Source: Acanthaster planci (lineage: Eukaryota > Echinodermata > Asteroidea > Valvatida > Acanthasteridae). Taken from it: DNA of 62,000 bases. The notes under the pieces were generated by a model. It had not been told where the DNA came from. It saw only the letters and a program-made list of their open reading frames with translations, and ran no database searches. The stretch is from contig NW_019091576.1 of NCBI RefSeq assembly GCF_001949145.1, positions 279,181-341,180 of the forward strand, in the 5' to 3' direction. The first letter of the stretch is position 1, and each line of letters opens with the position of its first letter. Below, in pieces: positions 12,113 to 37,110 of the stretch. A program made the position numbers and the translations under genes.

Positions 12113-15100
12113 CTGCAAGTTTAGAAAGTACATGTCAATGGATTACAAGACAAATTGATCAACTTGTATTAAGCAGTGTGGCAGTTTTTGTCAAATAATC
12201 AATACCACACAAATGCACACACAGGAAAACACAGTGTGAACTTGTAAAAATTGACTTCAGTGACATTGAATATAGCTTATTGCATGTTCTGGTTTTTTTA
12301 AATTGTGGAACCCAAAATCAACCTAATGTAAATGTAGCTTTCAGATTATAACAAATAAAGTCAATTCATTTTCCTGGAATTAATTTCGACAAGGAAAAAC
12401 CGATATTTGTTTGGGAAGAGAGGTATAAAAATCTGCTGACAAAAATGTGGGGGCTTTTTAAGCACTTGACACAGGATGATGTGAAAAGACACACAACTTT
12501 CCTTATTTGTTCCACAGAGGACGTGTACACTCGTTTAAGAATGCCTTTCTAATTTCTGCGGTTAATGTACCATATTAATGCGTCGTGCTCGGCTGGGTTA
12601 AGGTACAATAGCAAGGTTGAAGAATTTGCGGGTAAACAAACCCGTCCGAGCAGCCTTTAATCTGACGTTAACTGGCTATATAAACCATTTCCAGCGTGGT
12701 GGAACAGAATCCGTAATACCGGGTCACTTCCTTAATGGCATTGAGTACCTGGGATGTATACATACTTGCAAACGAAGACGCTTGTTCAAGCTGCCTAGCT
12801 ATTGTCTTGTGGATGTCCATAATGCCCATCAGGTTTACTGGTTTCGCTGGGTCAGGGTCATCAACAGAGGGCACTGTGCCCTCACACCCCTGATCATTAA
12901 CTCCTGATCCAGGCTTCTTTGCTTGGCGTATGGTCGATGTTATCTCAGAGGGTAATGTAATGCAGTGGTGTTGGAAGTTTGATGGTGGTGTTGATAAACC
13001 TAGTGAATGGAAGACATCCACCAAAGAGTATGTTCAAACAACAAGAAACAAACAACGAAAAACAAAAGTCCACGTTTTAGTATCAGTTGGACACAGTTTT
13101 GTTTTAATCAAAATTAATCATATCCTCCGGTCTTTTGGGAAAAACTGCAGGTATGGTCCAAAGAAAATAAACCAATCACACTTTTTGCAACTACCGACAT
13201 CAGTGCCTGACTCACCCACCCTATATCAAACTTACATGTAAAGAGTAGTTGTTATAATTTCTTTTCAATACAAACCTCCAAATGAACCTTTGCGTCTCAG
13301 TTAACCTATTTTCAGCTTTTTACAATATTCCAAAGGGGATTTAACTGCCTTTTTGTTTTTTTTAACGCTAATGAGTATTCCAATATTCATGTGCAAAACT
13401 GTGAAGTCATCTCAGGGAGAAGCCTCAATGTTACAATGGCTTGTACAAAAACAGTCGTGCATTTTTGTAGATTTTCCTGGACTCAGTTTTCCCTTCTTTG
13501 CTGAGTCAGGGTTTAAACACATGTACATACATAGCAACAAAAACATCCTTCCCTCTCTCAGAATTGCTTTCAGTTAGTAAATTCTGGGTTCCCAATTTGA
13601 ATAGAAACACCCATGCACTCAATCATGTCTTCCTTTACATGTAACCTCACACCAACGGCGCCCTCAGTTGTCCGGGAAACCATCGATAATTTTCATTGCT
13701 TAAAAGCATGCCATTTTCAAAGCATTAAACCAAACAGGAAAGTACATGTAAACGAGTTTTCAAATACATGTACATTGTACTGTATTGAAGGATGCAAAAG
13801 TGAAAAAAAACTGTGTCTAAGAAAAATGTATTGCAGGTACACTTCAAAAACCTTAATTATTCCAAGCCCCTCAAATCTAAGCAGTTTTGTCAAATGGTGG
13901 CTGATTATCATGAACTTGTTGAACTTTGTTGGACTGAAGAACATGGGCGCAGTGTGAAGGTGTGAGATTTGGACTGGGAACACACAAGTGGTCATTATGT
14001 AAAGTGACTGGCCAGTGGAACCGAATGTTGGACTTTGCTTAATTTTGTAAAGTTTGGTACCACCACCGCATAAGTCACCCTTCCGTACCAAATGACTCAT
14101 ACTCTAACTGTTTTGATTCATTTCATGGGTTCTGTCCAGTCATGTGCTACTACATGTGTGTAAGTACAGTGACCCACCTGCATGAAGCGGCCAGAATGTC
14201 GTTTTTGTATTTTGTTTTGTTCACAAGTGCAGGGTGCTGGGTGAAAACCTTGCCAGCTCAGCAAACTGAAACACCATCACTGTCACTACTGTCACCATTG
14301 TCATCACAGCCATTGTCACCGTCACTACCACCACCAGCACAGCAGCTTCCTACTGTGAAACTCAACTACTACTGCTACTCTACGATGCCACGCTGCTGTG
14401 TTTCTGTGCTACTATTTGATTGAAGTCATCTGGTCATAACTGAATCACAGATTATTATCATCCGACCTCAGACTTTGTTATTGTATTGCCACCCAAGCTT
14501 GCCACGTCATTCCAGCAAATAAAGTGACATTTGAGTTACAATGTACATGTACATGTAACGGACATTATTTGATTTCAATTTGTTTTCCAATACTCAACTG
14601 CGACTCCGTCTCAGGCTTCAGCTGTTTTTTCTACCTGACTTTGAAGCTGGAAGTGCGATATTTTGTCTAATAGTGCCACAAAACATCAAATAGGATGCAA
14701 GAGAGCCAAAAATTACAGAAAATCTAATTTTATTTAAATGCGTCAGGCCCACAATCGGGGATTGATTTCGGGGACGAAGCCTGAGACGAAGTTGATCATT
14801 GGAAAATGGCCCTAATCTTGGTGCGTGTCATTGCTGAGTCACACTGTTTGACGATCTGCAGCGCAAAAGGTTACACTGCTTGTATCTGTTGAAATGTGTT
14901 AGGATGGGAACTGTTTCTAAAGCACCATGGGGGCTTTGGGCTACTGAGGTAAAACTCCACATTTCCCAAATAGAGTTGTTTTAAAATCATCCAGGTATTC
15001 CATTGTTCCAAATTATGGAACTAAGTAGTCCCGGGTTCAATCCTGTGATCATGAATTTTTGTAGTTGATCATTCCTTGTTTTCTTTTTCTTTTCTTCAAT

Positions 15101-16458
15101 CATATACTATGTTTAATTACCACAGATGCCTTGTTTCTTTTTTAGGATGGCTTCATACATGTGGCAATGGAGGATTTTCCGAGAAGGACTGATGATCTGC
15201 TTCCTGTATCCAATGCTTGAACATGGTGCAATAGGAGGAGGAAGCAACCAATCTAAAGTAAAATACAGTCTAGTCTAGTACAGGTACAGTCAGTTACATG
15301 TAAGTCTAAAGTAAAGTACAGTGAACTGCACCAACAGAGGGCGCTATTTCCTTAGCAACAGAGGCTCCTTTTGGCACTAAGTGCACATCGTTACATGTAG
15401 TTCATGAATGACTAGGAAATACAAGCATTGCAGTCACGTCCCTACCAACAAAAAAAAACCACTTCCGACAAATGCAGCTCTTTTCAAATGAGGGGATGCT
15501 TCTGCTCAAAGAGGATAAGACTTGACCTTTTCTTGGCTACAATTCTTTTCTGAAGCCATGGAATTACTGCACAGACTGGCTTCCCATTCCAGTAGTATGT
15601 GCTTTATTGATCAGCTACAGAAAATCATCGCAGCCTGGAATACGTGGAGTTTTAACAACTGTATTTACAGTGAACTCTTCTTACATGTACAATGAAGATA
15701 AGGAACTAGAGAAAACCATGTAACATTGTTATAACCAGGACTTTGTTATAACAAGGTCCTGGTTATAACAGGAGTGGAAACACAAAGAAAACACAAGAAT
15801 TCAGGAAATTGGGATTCTCAGAAATTTATCTTTATAAATAGTATTTACGTGTCGCCTGTAAGCGTTTTGACCACAAAGTATTATGCAGTGCTTCAGGTGC
15901 CACATTTTAACATTACAGTGTATCTTCGAGCAAAATTGAATTCTCAATTATGATTGGTTGATGCACGGCAACAGTGTGATGTAACTGTATTGCACAGTTC
16001 ATATCAAACCCCGCATAATGTGCTATTCTAACTCAATGCACTCTGCTACATTCATGCTCAAGGCAAAACACACATCTGCAAAATTTACTGTAAATTCAAA
16101 GGTGGCATGTTATATCTTTACTGTGCCAGAAGCTTGCTCGAGGATTTAAATTCATAAATCGCACTCGTTCTCCTAGAATATGGAATTATGTTCCAACGGT
16201 AGTGCCTTTGGCCTCCTGGTATACGGGACACAGACACACTACATTATCCTGTGTGCCACTTGTGCTTGTGTGCTAACTAATCATATCGCTGGAAAGAGAA
16301 ATCTTACCATGAGTGAAGCCTCCAGTAGCTATGCTTGGCTGAACGTCAAAGCTATCTGTTGGGCGGTACTGGACGGGGCGATTTCTCTTTCTCCTGTGTC
16401 GGTGAGGGTCGCCACCAGCTGTGGGTATTGACGACGATGCCTGCTCATCCCCGGACAT
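10443..16458 (-). CDS. C2H2 zinc-finger protein, 684 aa, three coding exons
   Basis: Coding exons are 16458-16308, 12999-12766 and 12112-10443. Both introns are phase 1 with GTAAGA and GTATGT donors, and the sum is 2055 nt including the stop. The N-terminal 128 residues begin MSGDEQASSS and include a basic patch RHRRKRNRPVQYRP, possibly a nuclear localisation signal. An isolated finger follows (C135, C138, H151, H156). After an acidic/polar linker come 14 tandem C2H2 fingers at about residues 279-664 with 28-residue spacing; the last has a longer His-His gap. A 20-residue Gly-rich tail ends at GTNR. Such proteins bind DNA in the nucleus, usually as transcription regulators. No KRAB, BTB or SCAN-like domain is seen. 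Finger linkers are variants (TNEKP, TKEKA, TNERP) without the usual glycine. No specific orthologue is recognised. The finger array is certain; the two upstream exons rest on phase and splice-site agreement. Confidence 0.85.
12766..12999 (-). CDS. Zinc-finger gene, coding exon 2
   Basis: 234 nt, phase 1 on both sides. The acceptor is GTCTTCCATTCACTAG and the donor GCAA|GTATGT. The peptide starts GLSTPPSNFQ and contains NLMGIMDIHKTIARQLEQ, likely helical. No known domain is recognised. Confidence 0.7.
12861..12874 (+). promoter_or_regulatory. CTCF-like motif inside zinc-finger coding exon 2
   Basis: TCAACAGAGGGCAC matches 12 of 14 positions of the CTCF core. It overlaps coding sequence, so conservation here would be ambiguous. 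Confidence 0.25.
13658..13671 (-). promoter_or_regulatory. CTCF-like motif
   Basis: The minus strand reads ACAACTGAGGGCGC, sharing the GAGGGCGC half with the other copies. It is the weakest match of the group. Confidence 0.25.
14279..14345. repeat. Degenerate trinucleotide tract (TCA/CAC)n
   Basis: Imperfect CAC/TCA/CAT/CAG units of about 65 bp in zinc-finger intron 1. Confidence 0.7.
15331..15344 (+). promoter_or_regulatory. CTCF-like motif (best match)
   Basis: CCAACAGAGGGCGC matches the CTCF core at 13 of 14 positions. It lies in intron 1 of the zinc-finger gene. Confidence 0.45.
15668..15840. repeat. Tigger/pogo-like DNA transposon fragment, family J, copy 1
   Basis: It begins CAGTGAACTCTTCTTA, which resembles pogo/Tigger termini (CAGT...GAAC plus TATAAC motifs), and carries repeated TTATAAC. 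It shares AAATTGGGATTCT with copy 2 at 57918-58065. It includes a 14-bp perfect inverted repeat at 15728-15769 (GTTATAACCAGGAC and its complement). The family assignment is from memory. Confidence 0.45.
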
Positions 16459-16466
16459 GGTAAGAC
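16308..16466 (-). CDS. Zinc-finger gene, coding exon 1
   Basis: The exon begins after a very good acceptor (TCTTCCCCTAAACTCCAG). Eight UTR bases precede the ATG at 16458, and it ends at CATG|GTAAGA in phase 1. The peptide is MSGDEQASSS...RRKRNRPVQYRP...GGFTHG. Confidence 0.75.
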
Positions 16467-17682
16467 CTGGAGTTTAGGGGAAGATGAAGAAGTGAGACTT
16501 AAGCCTATTTTTTGCAGCTCTGCTCGACATAATAAACTCAACTACTTTAGTGGCTAATATACATGTACATTGTTCGTGCCAAGCTTTCTCTATCAGGCTT
16601 TTTGGACACTTCTGCCGACCTACGGACACTTCTGCCAAGCTACCAGTATGCACAAAAGAAGCTCACAAAGCTGTGCAAATCTTGTGGTCCCTGTATGACC
16701 ATCATGAGACCCCGAAAGAAAATCACACAACCTCTAGTCTAAATTCAAGTCACAAGAGCTGTCTAATCTAACGTAGGACTGGTCTTGTGTACGGTTCTCT
16801 CATAAAATGCATGCACACCTGGACTGGTATGATTAACATGCATATTATGCCACATTGGCCCATCATGACATCAAGAAATTTCTGTTCTTTTCCATGTGAA
16901 TGTATAATGCTAACAGAGAGAGACAAATAAAATGTGCTGTCAAAAGATCAACACAATTTATCAAATAAGAAGGAACGTCTTTTGAAGTATGACCTGAATC
17001 AGGACTTCGTAACTTTGACGTGCAATTTTACACCAGATTAAAATGTTTAATTAATGGGTAATTTACAGTATGTGCAAATCTTCAGCAATTTTGTACAAGA
17101 AGAAAAAATTAATTCTTGTTTCACCACTGCAATGGAGAGAATAAGTTCATTGGACAATAGACATAATGCTCAATTTCATAAAGCTTTGCCTCGGGGAACA
17201 GTACATTCCATTTATCACTTGATTATATTGTTCAGACTGCTCCATTCATAAGGATCACTATTTACTAAAAATAAACACAATTAATCAACGAGAGCCTGAA
17301 AATATCTGAATTTTTAGGTGAACCAAACCAAGGGAGTTTTTCAATATCATTGAGGCTTTACATCAAACATTGAAAATTTCATTTTTGTTCAGTAGAAATA
17401 ATCATTTTTTTTGTTGCCTAATTAAATATTCCATTTGATCTGTCACCTCACAAAACTATTCTTAACAAGCTCGCAAACATTCCTTTCATACACACAGGAA
17501 AGTTTGTACACTGTGTCACTTGGACGAATTCTGAACAGGTTTGAGATGGAGCAATTGTTACTGAGCGATGAACATTTAGACTCTGTTTTCAGCTATAAAT
17601 GTACATGTATATTGTTGCAGACGTTTTGCAAGTATGGTTTTTGGTAATGAACCTTAAAACTGATGGGACCAGCGGCATTGTG

Positions 17683-17810
17683 ATCGAGTCCATCACAAGT
17701 CCCTGCAAGGCCACCTCAAGTCCATCACATGTCATCCAGTGTTAAGCCGAGTCGCAAGCGGTGCAAATGAACTGTGACAAAAGCATGACTGGTCTCGTGA
17801 CTTGAATTGT
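17683..17810. repeat. Palindromic element family C, copy 1 (degraded)
   Basis: It starts with TCGAGTCCATCACAAGTCCC, the family C terminus. The internal CTGTGACAAAAGCATGACT resembles the TTTTGTCACAG centre of the other copies. The right end is poor. Confidence 0.55.
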
Positions 17811-17842
17811 GTGGGGAATTGTACATGACAGTGCCAAATACC

Positions 17843-17856
17843 ACAACAGAGGGCAC
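17843..17856 (+). promoter_or_regulatory. CTCF-like motif
   Basis: ACAACAGAGGGCAC matches 12 of 14 core positions. It lies upstream of the first coding exon. Confidence 0.35.
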
Positions 17857-19396
17857 CGACTAACCCACTCTTTTTGGTTGGGTATCGGATATATCCTGGT
17901 CACTCGTCACAGCCCTAACGAGGTCATAACGAACCTGATTTTGACAGCAGGTCACTGTGTGCCTTCACCTCAGGAGACCTGTCCTTCTCACAAACACCGA
18001 AATCAGACAGCTGCTCACCTTGTCGTTTGGCTGTTGTCATGGTATCATGCTTACTGCATGTTTCCCGTCTAAATAGATCAATTGAAATAAAAATTTAAAA
18101 ACTAAAATGGGGAAAGCGAGAGCATACATAGACAAATCTGATGAGATGCCTTTCCGAGGGGCAATGAGACTCCCACGGCAGTCTCAACCTAAGCGCATCT
18201 GCACTTTGCCAACTAATTACAACACGAACCTATTGGTTAAGGGGGAATATCTCACGGGCGTGCCACCTGCGTGCAAACAGGATGGCCCCGTAGTAATGGC
18301 TTCAATTTTTGGTCATCGGATTTGATACATGCAGCTGTAAACATTGGAAGCCCTCTAGTCAGGGAATGCAAAAACAGTGATTTCTTTGGTTTGGCCGACT
18401 GCAGCTCAACTTACATGTATAAACATGTACTAGGAGGCACACGTACAGTGTAGATGGCAATGTACATGAATAAGAAATGCAATAGAAACGTTTTTGTTTA
18501 CAGGGTAGAAAAACCAAGTAAAATGAGCAAATGTCCATGTAAACATCATGTACAGTTCCTTTTTATTCCTGCATGTAAATTCCTAACAAAGTTCCAGGAA
18601 ACAGCATCATACCTGTAAATCTCTGACATGTTCTATTTTTGTTCCTTTTTTTAAATTTCAATTTCAGGGACTATTTTCGAAAGGATATGGCCTACCGCAT
18701 ATCCTTGTACATGCACCATCCTTTGGGAGGTGACGATTCTTCAAAAATTTGTAATTTGTTTTTTTTTAGGGGGGGGGGAAATTCATGTTCTCTTGCCCTG
18801 CCCCCTCGCCAACATGTGACATACATGTACATTTACATGTACGCCACTGAACTGAAATCACCCCCCCCCACAAACACACAGTTCAGACCACGATGTTCCG
18901 GTACATCTATACTGAGAAATACACAGGGGGCCTATATGTGCATGTATGTTATGCAGACAACCCCTGGAACTTACTGGCAGGGGCTCCTTGAGATGCCCCT
19001 TGGAGATGTGGAACGAGGAATCCTGGGATATTGATAGTTCTAGGGTCAGGTACATGTATGTACTATTCAACACAGGCTCATGGCATCTTGCCCCCTTGAA
19101 CCTTGCCAATAGACCCTCTCCGTTTATCATCCCGTTGGAGGGCATTTCTTTCTTCTTCTAGGATTTTGCGCATTCATTGTCATTAAATCTAAATACACGT
19201 AACAAACATGTCCTCTGGGAGGGCACTCTTCACAGACCCTCTATGCTCGTCTGCACTCAAATATCACATTATCTTGTACATGTACTTGTACCCTCAGACA
19301 TGCCAGACGTACAATACAACAGGGCACAAACATCACACTTGACTCTAGACAAATCCAGCAACCCAGCGACTGGCAACGAGAAACAAGATGAACCTT

Positions 19397-19746
19397 GTTA
19401 TGCTCCAACTATAGCGTTAGTCCCAACTATAGCTGGGACAGTCCCAACTGCAGTGCTGCAGTTGAGCTGGCCCAACTATTGTTGACCAATTTATGGAGAA
19501 ATTTTCTTAAACGTTATTAAAGTTTATGCATCTTAAACTTGACACAATTCATCTAAAAATATGGCACTTCATCTATGACATGACATTGTAAACAACAGCA
19601 TAACTTGGGCACATGCATACTGGACCCCTGTGCTGTAGTTGAGCTGGCCCAACTATAACACTCTAGTTGGGACGGGCCAACTACATGTACATGTTTTATA
19701 CTACAGGTAGTTGGGACTGATGCTGTAGGCCTGGTTGGGGCGTAAC
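19397..19746. repeat. Palindromic element, family F
   Basis: About 350 bp. Left end GTTATGCTCCAACTATAGCG; the reverse complement of the right end is GTTACGCCCCAACCAGGCCT. Inner arms repeat GTCCCAACTA and GAGCTGGCCCAACTAT. A nested hairpin (GTCCCAACTATAGCTGGGAC) lies near the left end. Only one copy is seen. Confidence 0.7.
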
Positions 19747-20096
19747 AACCCTAATTACATGTAATGTAGTTGAGCAGACATGTACTTGTATATGCTGCAC
19801 ACAAACTCTTTGTACGCCTTACCGTGCAATGTGAACACGTAGTTAATACAAAAACAAAAAAGGACACCATTTTTCGTACCTAGGCCCTGGTAAACATGAA
19901 CGACCGGTAAGTTACACGACCACGACAACCTGGCCTGGCTAAACCAAACGTTGACTTTCAACTTCAAGAGTCACTTAGGCAGTTAGGCCTAGTTCAAAGC
20001 TTCAAATAAAACTTGTCTCAACACAAAAGTGCTCGGAAGTCCATAATTTGAATGTTCTTGTTATTGTCCAGCATAAGGACCAGAATTAAACCTTAC

Positions 20097-20280
20097 CCAA
20101 GTTTCGTTGTGTTGCCGAGACGCCGTCAAATTTCTGTCGCAACTAGACTCGTGCGGACAAATGTTACCAGACACCCGACGACGTGCCGAGAATTGGTTTG
20201 TTGTTGATTGTCTGGTTGTCGTCTGTCTTTTGGCGCCCTCTGTTGTTCCAAGATTGCAATGTGTCACTGCACGCTAGTAC
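20097..20280 (-). other. Probable 5' UTR exon/promoter side of the zinc-finger gene
   Basis: The coding exon at 16466 starts with an acceptor, so an upstream noncoding exon must exist. A good minus-strand donor (CTTGG|GTAAGG) ends at 20097, preceded by CG-richer sequence without a convincing frame. The 5' limit is a guess. Confidence 0.4.
20233..20246 (-). promoter_or_regulatory. CTCF-like motif next to the presumed zinc-finger gene promoter
   Basis: The minus strand reads ACAACAGAGGGCGC, 12 of 14 core positions. It lies inside the presumed 5' UTR/promoter segment. Confidence 0.4.
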
Positions 20281-20881
20281 ATTGTCTGATGTAGTGAGTG
20301 TACAAAACTCGATCTCGATCTCTCATTACTTTATGAGGTAAACAGTTGCCAGTGTACGTGTATTTTCCCACACGCACTCAAAATCATGGGACGCCGACAA
20401 AGAAAAACACAATTTCAGCCGATCTCTTGAGATTTACCAAAATTGTCCAGACGATAAACATGTGTGAAAGGGATCATTATTATGTGCAGATACACTTGAT
20501 TTTATTTCCGATAACAGCATGAAGATTTCTTGATTCGATAACACCTTAGCGTCAGTGGGAAAAAACTAATCAGAAAACGACACCAACTGTCCTCAAATTC
20601 AACGATTGGGCCCTCGAGTATAATGACGTAGTCAAACTGCTGGATATTTCATGATTGTGTAAGCCAGTAGTGTTCGGTACATCTTACGACGCCCGCGACA
20701 CGCCACAATTTACCACCAACTGACCGTCAACCGCGGCATCGCCTGACCTGTAATGGATTTTGGTACCCGCACTCCCTTATGGGTGGGGGGGGGTGTCGCA
20801 AAGAAAAAGGAAGAGACGATCGACAGCATCCGAAAACGACCCTTCCAAATAATTCTTGGAAGGAGTTCACGGGGTGCATGG

Positions 20882-21490
20882 NNNNNNNNNNNNNNNNNNN
20901 NNNNNNNNNNNNNNNNNNNNNNNNNNNNNNNNNNNNNNNNNNNNNNNNNNNNNNNNNNNNNNNNNNNNNNNNNNNNNNNNNNNNNNNNNNNNNNNNNNNN
21001 NNNNNNNNNNNNNNNNNNNNNNNNNNNNNNNNNNNNNNNNNNNNNNNNNNNNNNNNNNNNNNNNNNNNNNNNNNNNNNNNNNNNNNNNNNNNNNNNNNNN
21101 NNNNNNNNNNNNNNNNNNNNNNNNNNNNNNNNNNNNNNNNNNNNNNNNNNNNNNNNNNNNNNNNNNNNNNNNNNNNNNNNNNNNNNNNNNNNNNNNNNNN
21201 NNNNNNNNNNNNNNNNNNNNNNNNNNNNNNNNNNNNNNNNNNNNNNNNNNNNNNNNNNNNNNNNNNNNNNNNNNNNNNNNNNNNNNNNNNNNNNNNNNNN
21301 NNNNNNNNNNNNNNNNNNNNNNNNNNNNNNNNNNNNNNNNNNNNNNNNNNNNNNNNNNNNNNNNNNNNNNNNNNNNNNNNNNNNNNNNNNNNNNNNNNNN
21401 NNNNNNNNNNNNNNNNNNNNNNNNNNNNNNNNNNNNNNNNNNNNNNNNNNNNNNNNNNNNNNNNNNNNNNNNNNNNNNNNNNNNNNNNNN
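20882..21490. other. Assembly gap (609 N)
   Basis: A run of 609 N. Any reading frame across it is meaningless. Family H sequence starts exactly at its right edge. Confidence 1.
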
Positions 21491-21642
21491 TGTTGCAAGG
21501 CGTCTCTTATGTAACTAAGCAAAAGCTTGCCCCGAATCATGAGGTATAGCAACAGTGGTTTTAGTAAGGAGAATTCAAGTTGTGATTTTCACTCAGTGTA
21601 AAAGATTTGGGTCAAAGTTAATTCGCAAAAGGCTTATTGAAT
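21491..21642. repeat. Family H element, right part, truncated by the gap
   Basis: It shares GCTTGCCCCGAATCA, AGCAACAGTG and TTCGCAAAAGGCTTATT with the copies at 59366-59580 (opposite orientation) and 61014-61351. The missing left half is presumably in the N run. Confidence 0.75.
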
Positions 21643-21707
21643 ATATGAACAGCCGTTTTGGTTCCAAGGTCTAAAGTTGGCGCTTCTCTATAGTGTTATT
21701 CGACAGC

Positions 21708-21890
21708 CAGAACAAGAAGCCGTCACTGCGCTGGCACAAAGCTCGTACACAGATGACACGCGCGCGCGACATGCGTATTCGACCAATAGGGTGTCGTGAT
21801 TTTGCCAAATGCACGTGCGCGTCAAGCTGAAGAATGTGCATGTAAGTGCGGTCCCTACGCAGTTATGTCGTCTAATTGGATAATTGTGGG
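21708..21890. repeat. Dispersed repeat family I, copy 1
   Basis: About 180 bp matching 60048-60226. The shared core is TTCGACCAATAGGGTGTCG, then GCCAAATGCACG, a CG-rich GCGCGTC stretch, GAAGAATG and GTCTAAT. Both copies follow a family H element. Confidence 0.7.
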
Positions 21891-23680
21891 TACAGCTCTG
21901 ATCAACCTTAATGGCAGAGGGGAGAACTGTATCTTGCATTCGTCCAAACCGTGCCAGAATCTGCGTCTAAACTCCATCACGTGCTGTCTGAATGTGCGTC
22001 TTGAGCGTACCGTGCAAGTTAAAACAAAAAGAAACCGAAAAACAGTTGCTTCAGAGCATTAGATTTAAGACTAAACAAATCAGAAAAAATTCTGTCCCAC
22101 CCCTCACCCGAAAAAAGCACCCTGACTGCGCACTCTCTCTGTTTGTACTTTATCCAAGAAAATTACGCACTTTTTAATTACTTTCCTTCTTCCTTACAGT
22201 CCAAAATTCTATTAAAATGCCCCAAAGAAAGAAACTATCTTCACAGGGTTGTATATAACCTTTAACACTCCTGTTTCTAGGGTTTTTTTTCGGTCAGATA
22301 TAAATTTTATCAGGATAGAAAAATTTGCACTAAATATAGGATGGATGAAATGTTTTTATTTGTCATCTCAAATGCCGTGCGATATCTTCACACATGTTCT
22401 GAACTTTCGAGTTGTGCAAGGTAAGTCAATTTAAGAACACAAAACGTGGATAGTCATGCCATTTTCTAAATGGAATAGACAGATGAATGACCGGATAAGA
22501 TGAATTAATCAGACGTGCGGGAAGTTTCAAGTATCTAACATTAACGATAAGCATGATTGATCGAAGTTACTAGTATCATTAACCAAAATTAATAAAAGAC
22601 CGCAAACATCCATTAAAATACAAAACGAAAAACTATCAAAGAACAAGCTGAAATGGATAGGGCCTATTTTGAGAAAAGGACCTTTTCATCAAAATGTGTG
22701 TACCTTTAATGATTGGACTAAAAATGATCAGTTTCTTAATGTCATCCGTCGACGAAAGTGACAATATATATTTTTCGCAAAATAACGCTACGGAGAGGCA
22801 AATTATCAAGTATGACATAGCTCTCATGCTCTTACTAAAAACGTCGCCATGCAATCCAGACTGTGTTAAACCCGTATTGCTCTAGCCCTCCTAAGGCTTG
22901 GGGTTGTTCTTATGGTGGAATAACTTAACATATAACGTAGCATAACATAACATTATTTTAAGTGCCTACGAAACGTGCGATTAACATCACTTAGCAGCGG
23001 CTTGTCAAATCTTCGGATGGGTGCTAAACACCAACAAAAGAGCCGCATCGTTTGGACCACAACAGATAGCAGTTCTTAATGGCTATGTAGTAGTCAAAAC
23101 CCAGGCAGACTGACCGATGGCGAGCTTCAATTAAACTAGTAAATCACACACACACAAAATCAGCAGATGCAACTGATCAATAACATGTCATTTCTTGACA
23201 GGAGTTCCACCTGTTATTAAATTTACTTGATTTATGACGGATTTACTACCTTGGTCATCGGGGAGACACAGCAGCGTTTGACTCAGGAACAAATGAGAGA
23301 TTAAAAAATGGAAAAAAACCGGGGGGGGGGCAAAAGAAAAGAAATACATGAATGGGGATGAAAAGTACCAATTTGCTTTGAATAATATCAAAATTGACCT
23401 CCTCTAGCTGATAACTCTGCATCACGTTGGTGACCCCCTGGGAAAAAAAATGGTCCCCTCCGGGAAAAAAACCTGGCAACGCCCATGTTTGGTACGGGAC
23501 AGGATTGGGGCGATTGCAGAGCGGGCAAGGAGAGTAATGCATCACCACCTGCCCACGTCAGCGAGTAGCCACCGCTTCGGCGAAGGACAGAGATATCGGC
23601 CCATTTCATCAGAGAAATTAAAAGGGCTCGCATCGTGTCGGTGTTGAGCCGGAGGACCATTGCCCGCTGATGTCGTCAAC

Positions 23681-37110
<13,430 letters not shown>

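Larger units (their letters stand above)
13000..16307. other. Zinc-finger gene intron 1
   Basis: About 3.3 kb. It holds ACATGTA motifs, a Ser/Thr-like trinucleotide tract, two CTCF-like sites and a Tigger/pogo-like fragment with a hairpin. No additional exon is convincing. Confidence 0.6.
13733..19695. repeat. Cluster of dispersed ACATGTA motifs
   Basis: A dozen or more copies of ACATGTA, some tandem (TGTACATGTACATGTA near 14541, 18826-18842, 19271 and 19682). They are far rarer elsewhere in the window. The motif is self-complementary at its core (ACATGT/TGTACA). It is typical of several marine deuterostome genomes; its function is unknown. Confidence 0.7.
16467..20096. other. Zinc-finger gene 5' intron (presumed)
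   Basis: About 3.6 kb without a credible coding exon. It contains a short tandem repeat (GGACACTTCTGCC twice, about 16606-16638), a degraded family C element, ACATGTA motifs and the family F palindrome. Confidence 0.5.
20281..23680. other. Intergenic interval between zinc-finger and receptor kinase genes
   Basis: It contains the assembly gap, repeats H1 and I1, and AT-rich sequence. The last 200 bp or so before 23681 are richer in CG and are the likely 5' UTR/promoter of the kinase gene. No other gene is recognised. Confidence 0.55.

Noticed and set aside
15020-15045. CCGGGTTCAATCC resembling a tRNA T arm
   Set aside because: No cloverleaf can be built around it.
20710-21552. Several long frames across the N run
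   Set aside because: They consist mainly of unknown bases and cannot be called.
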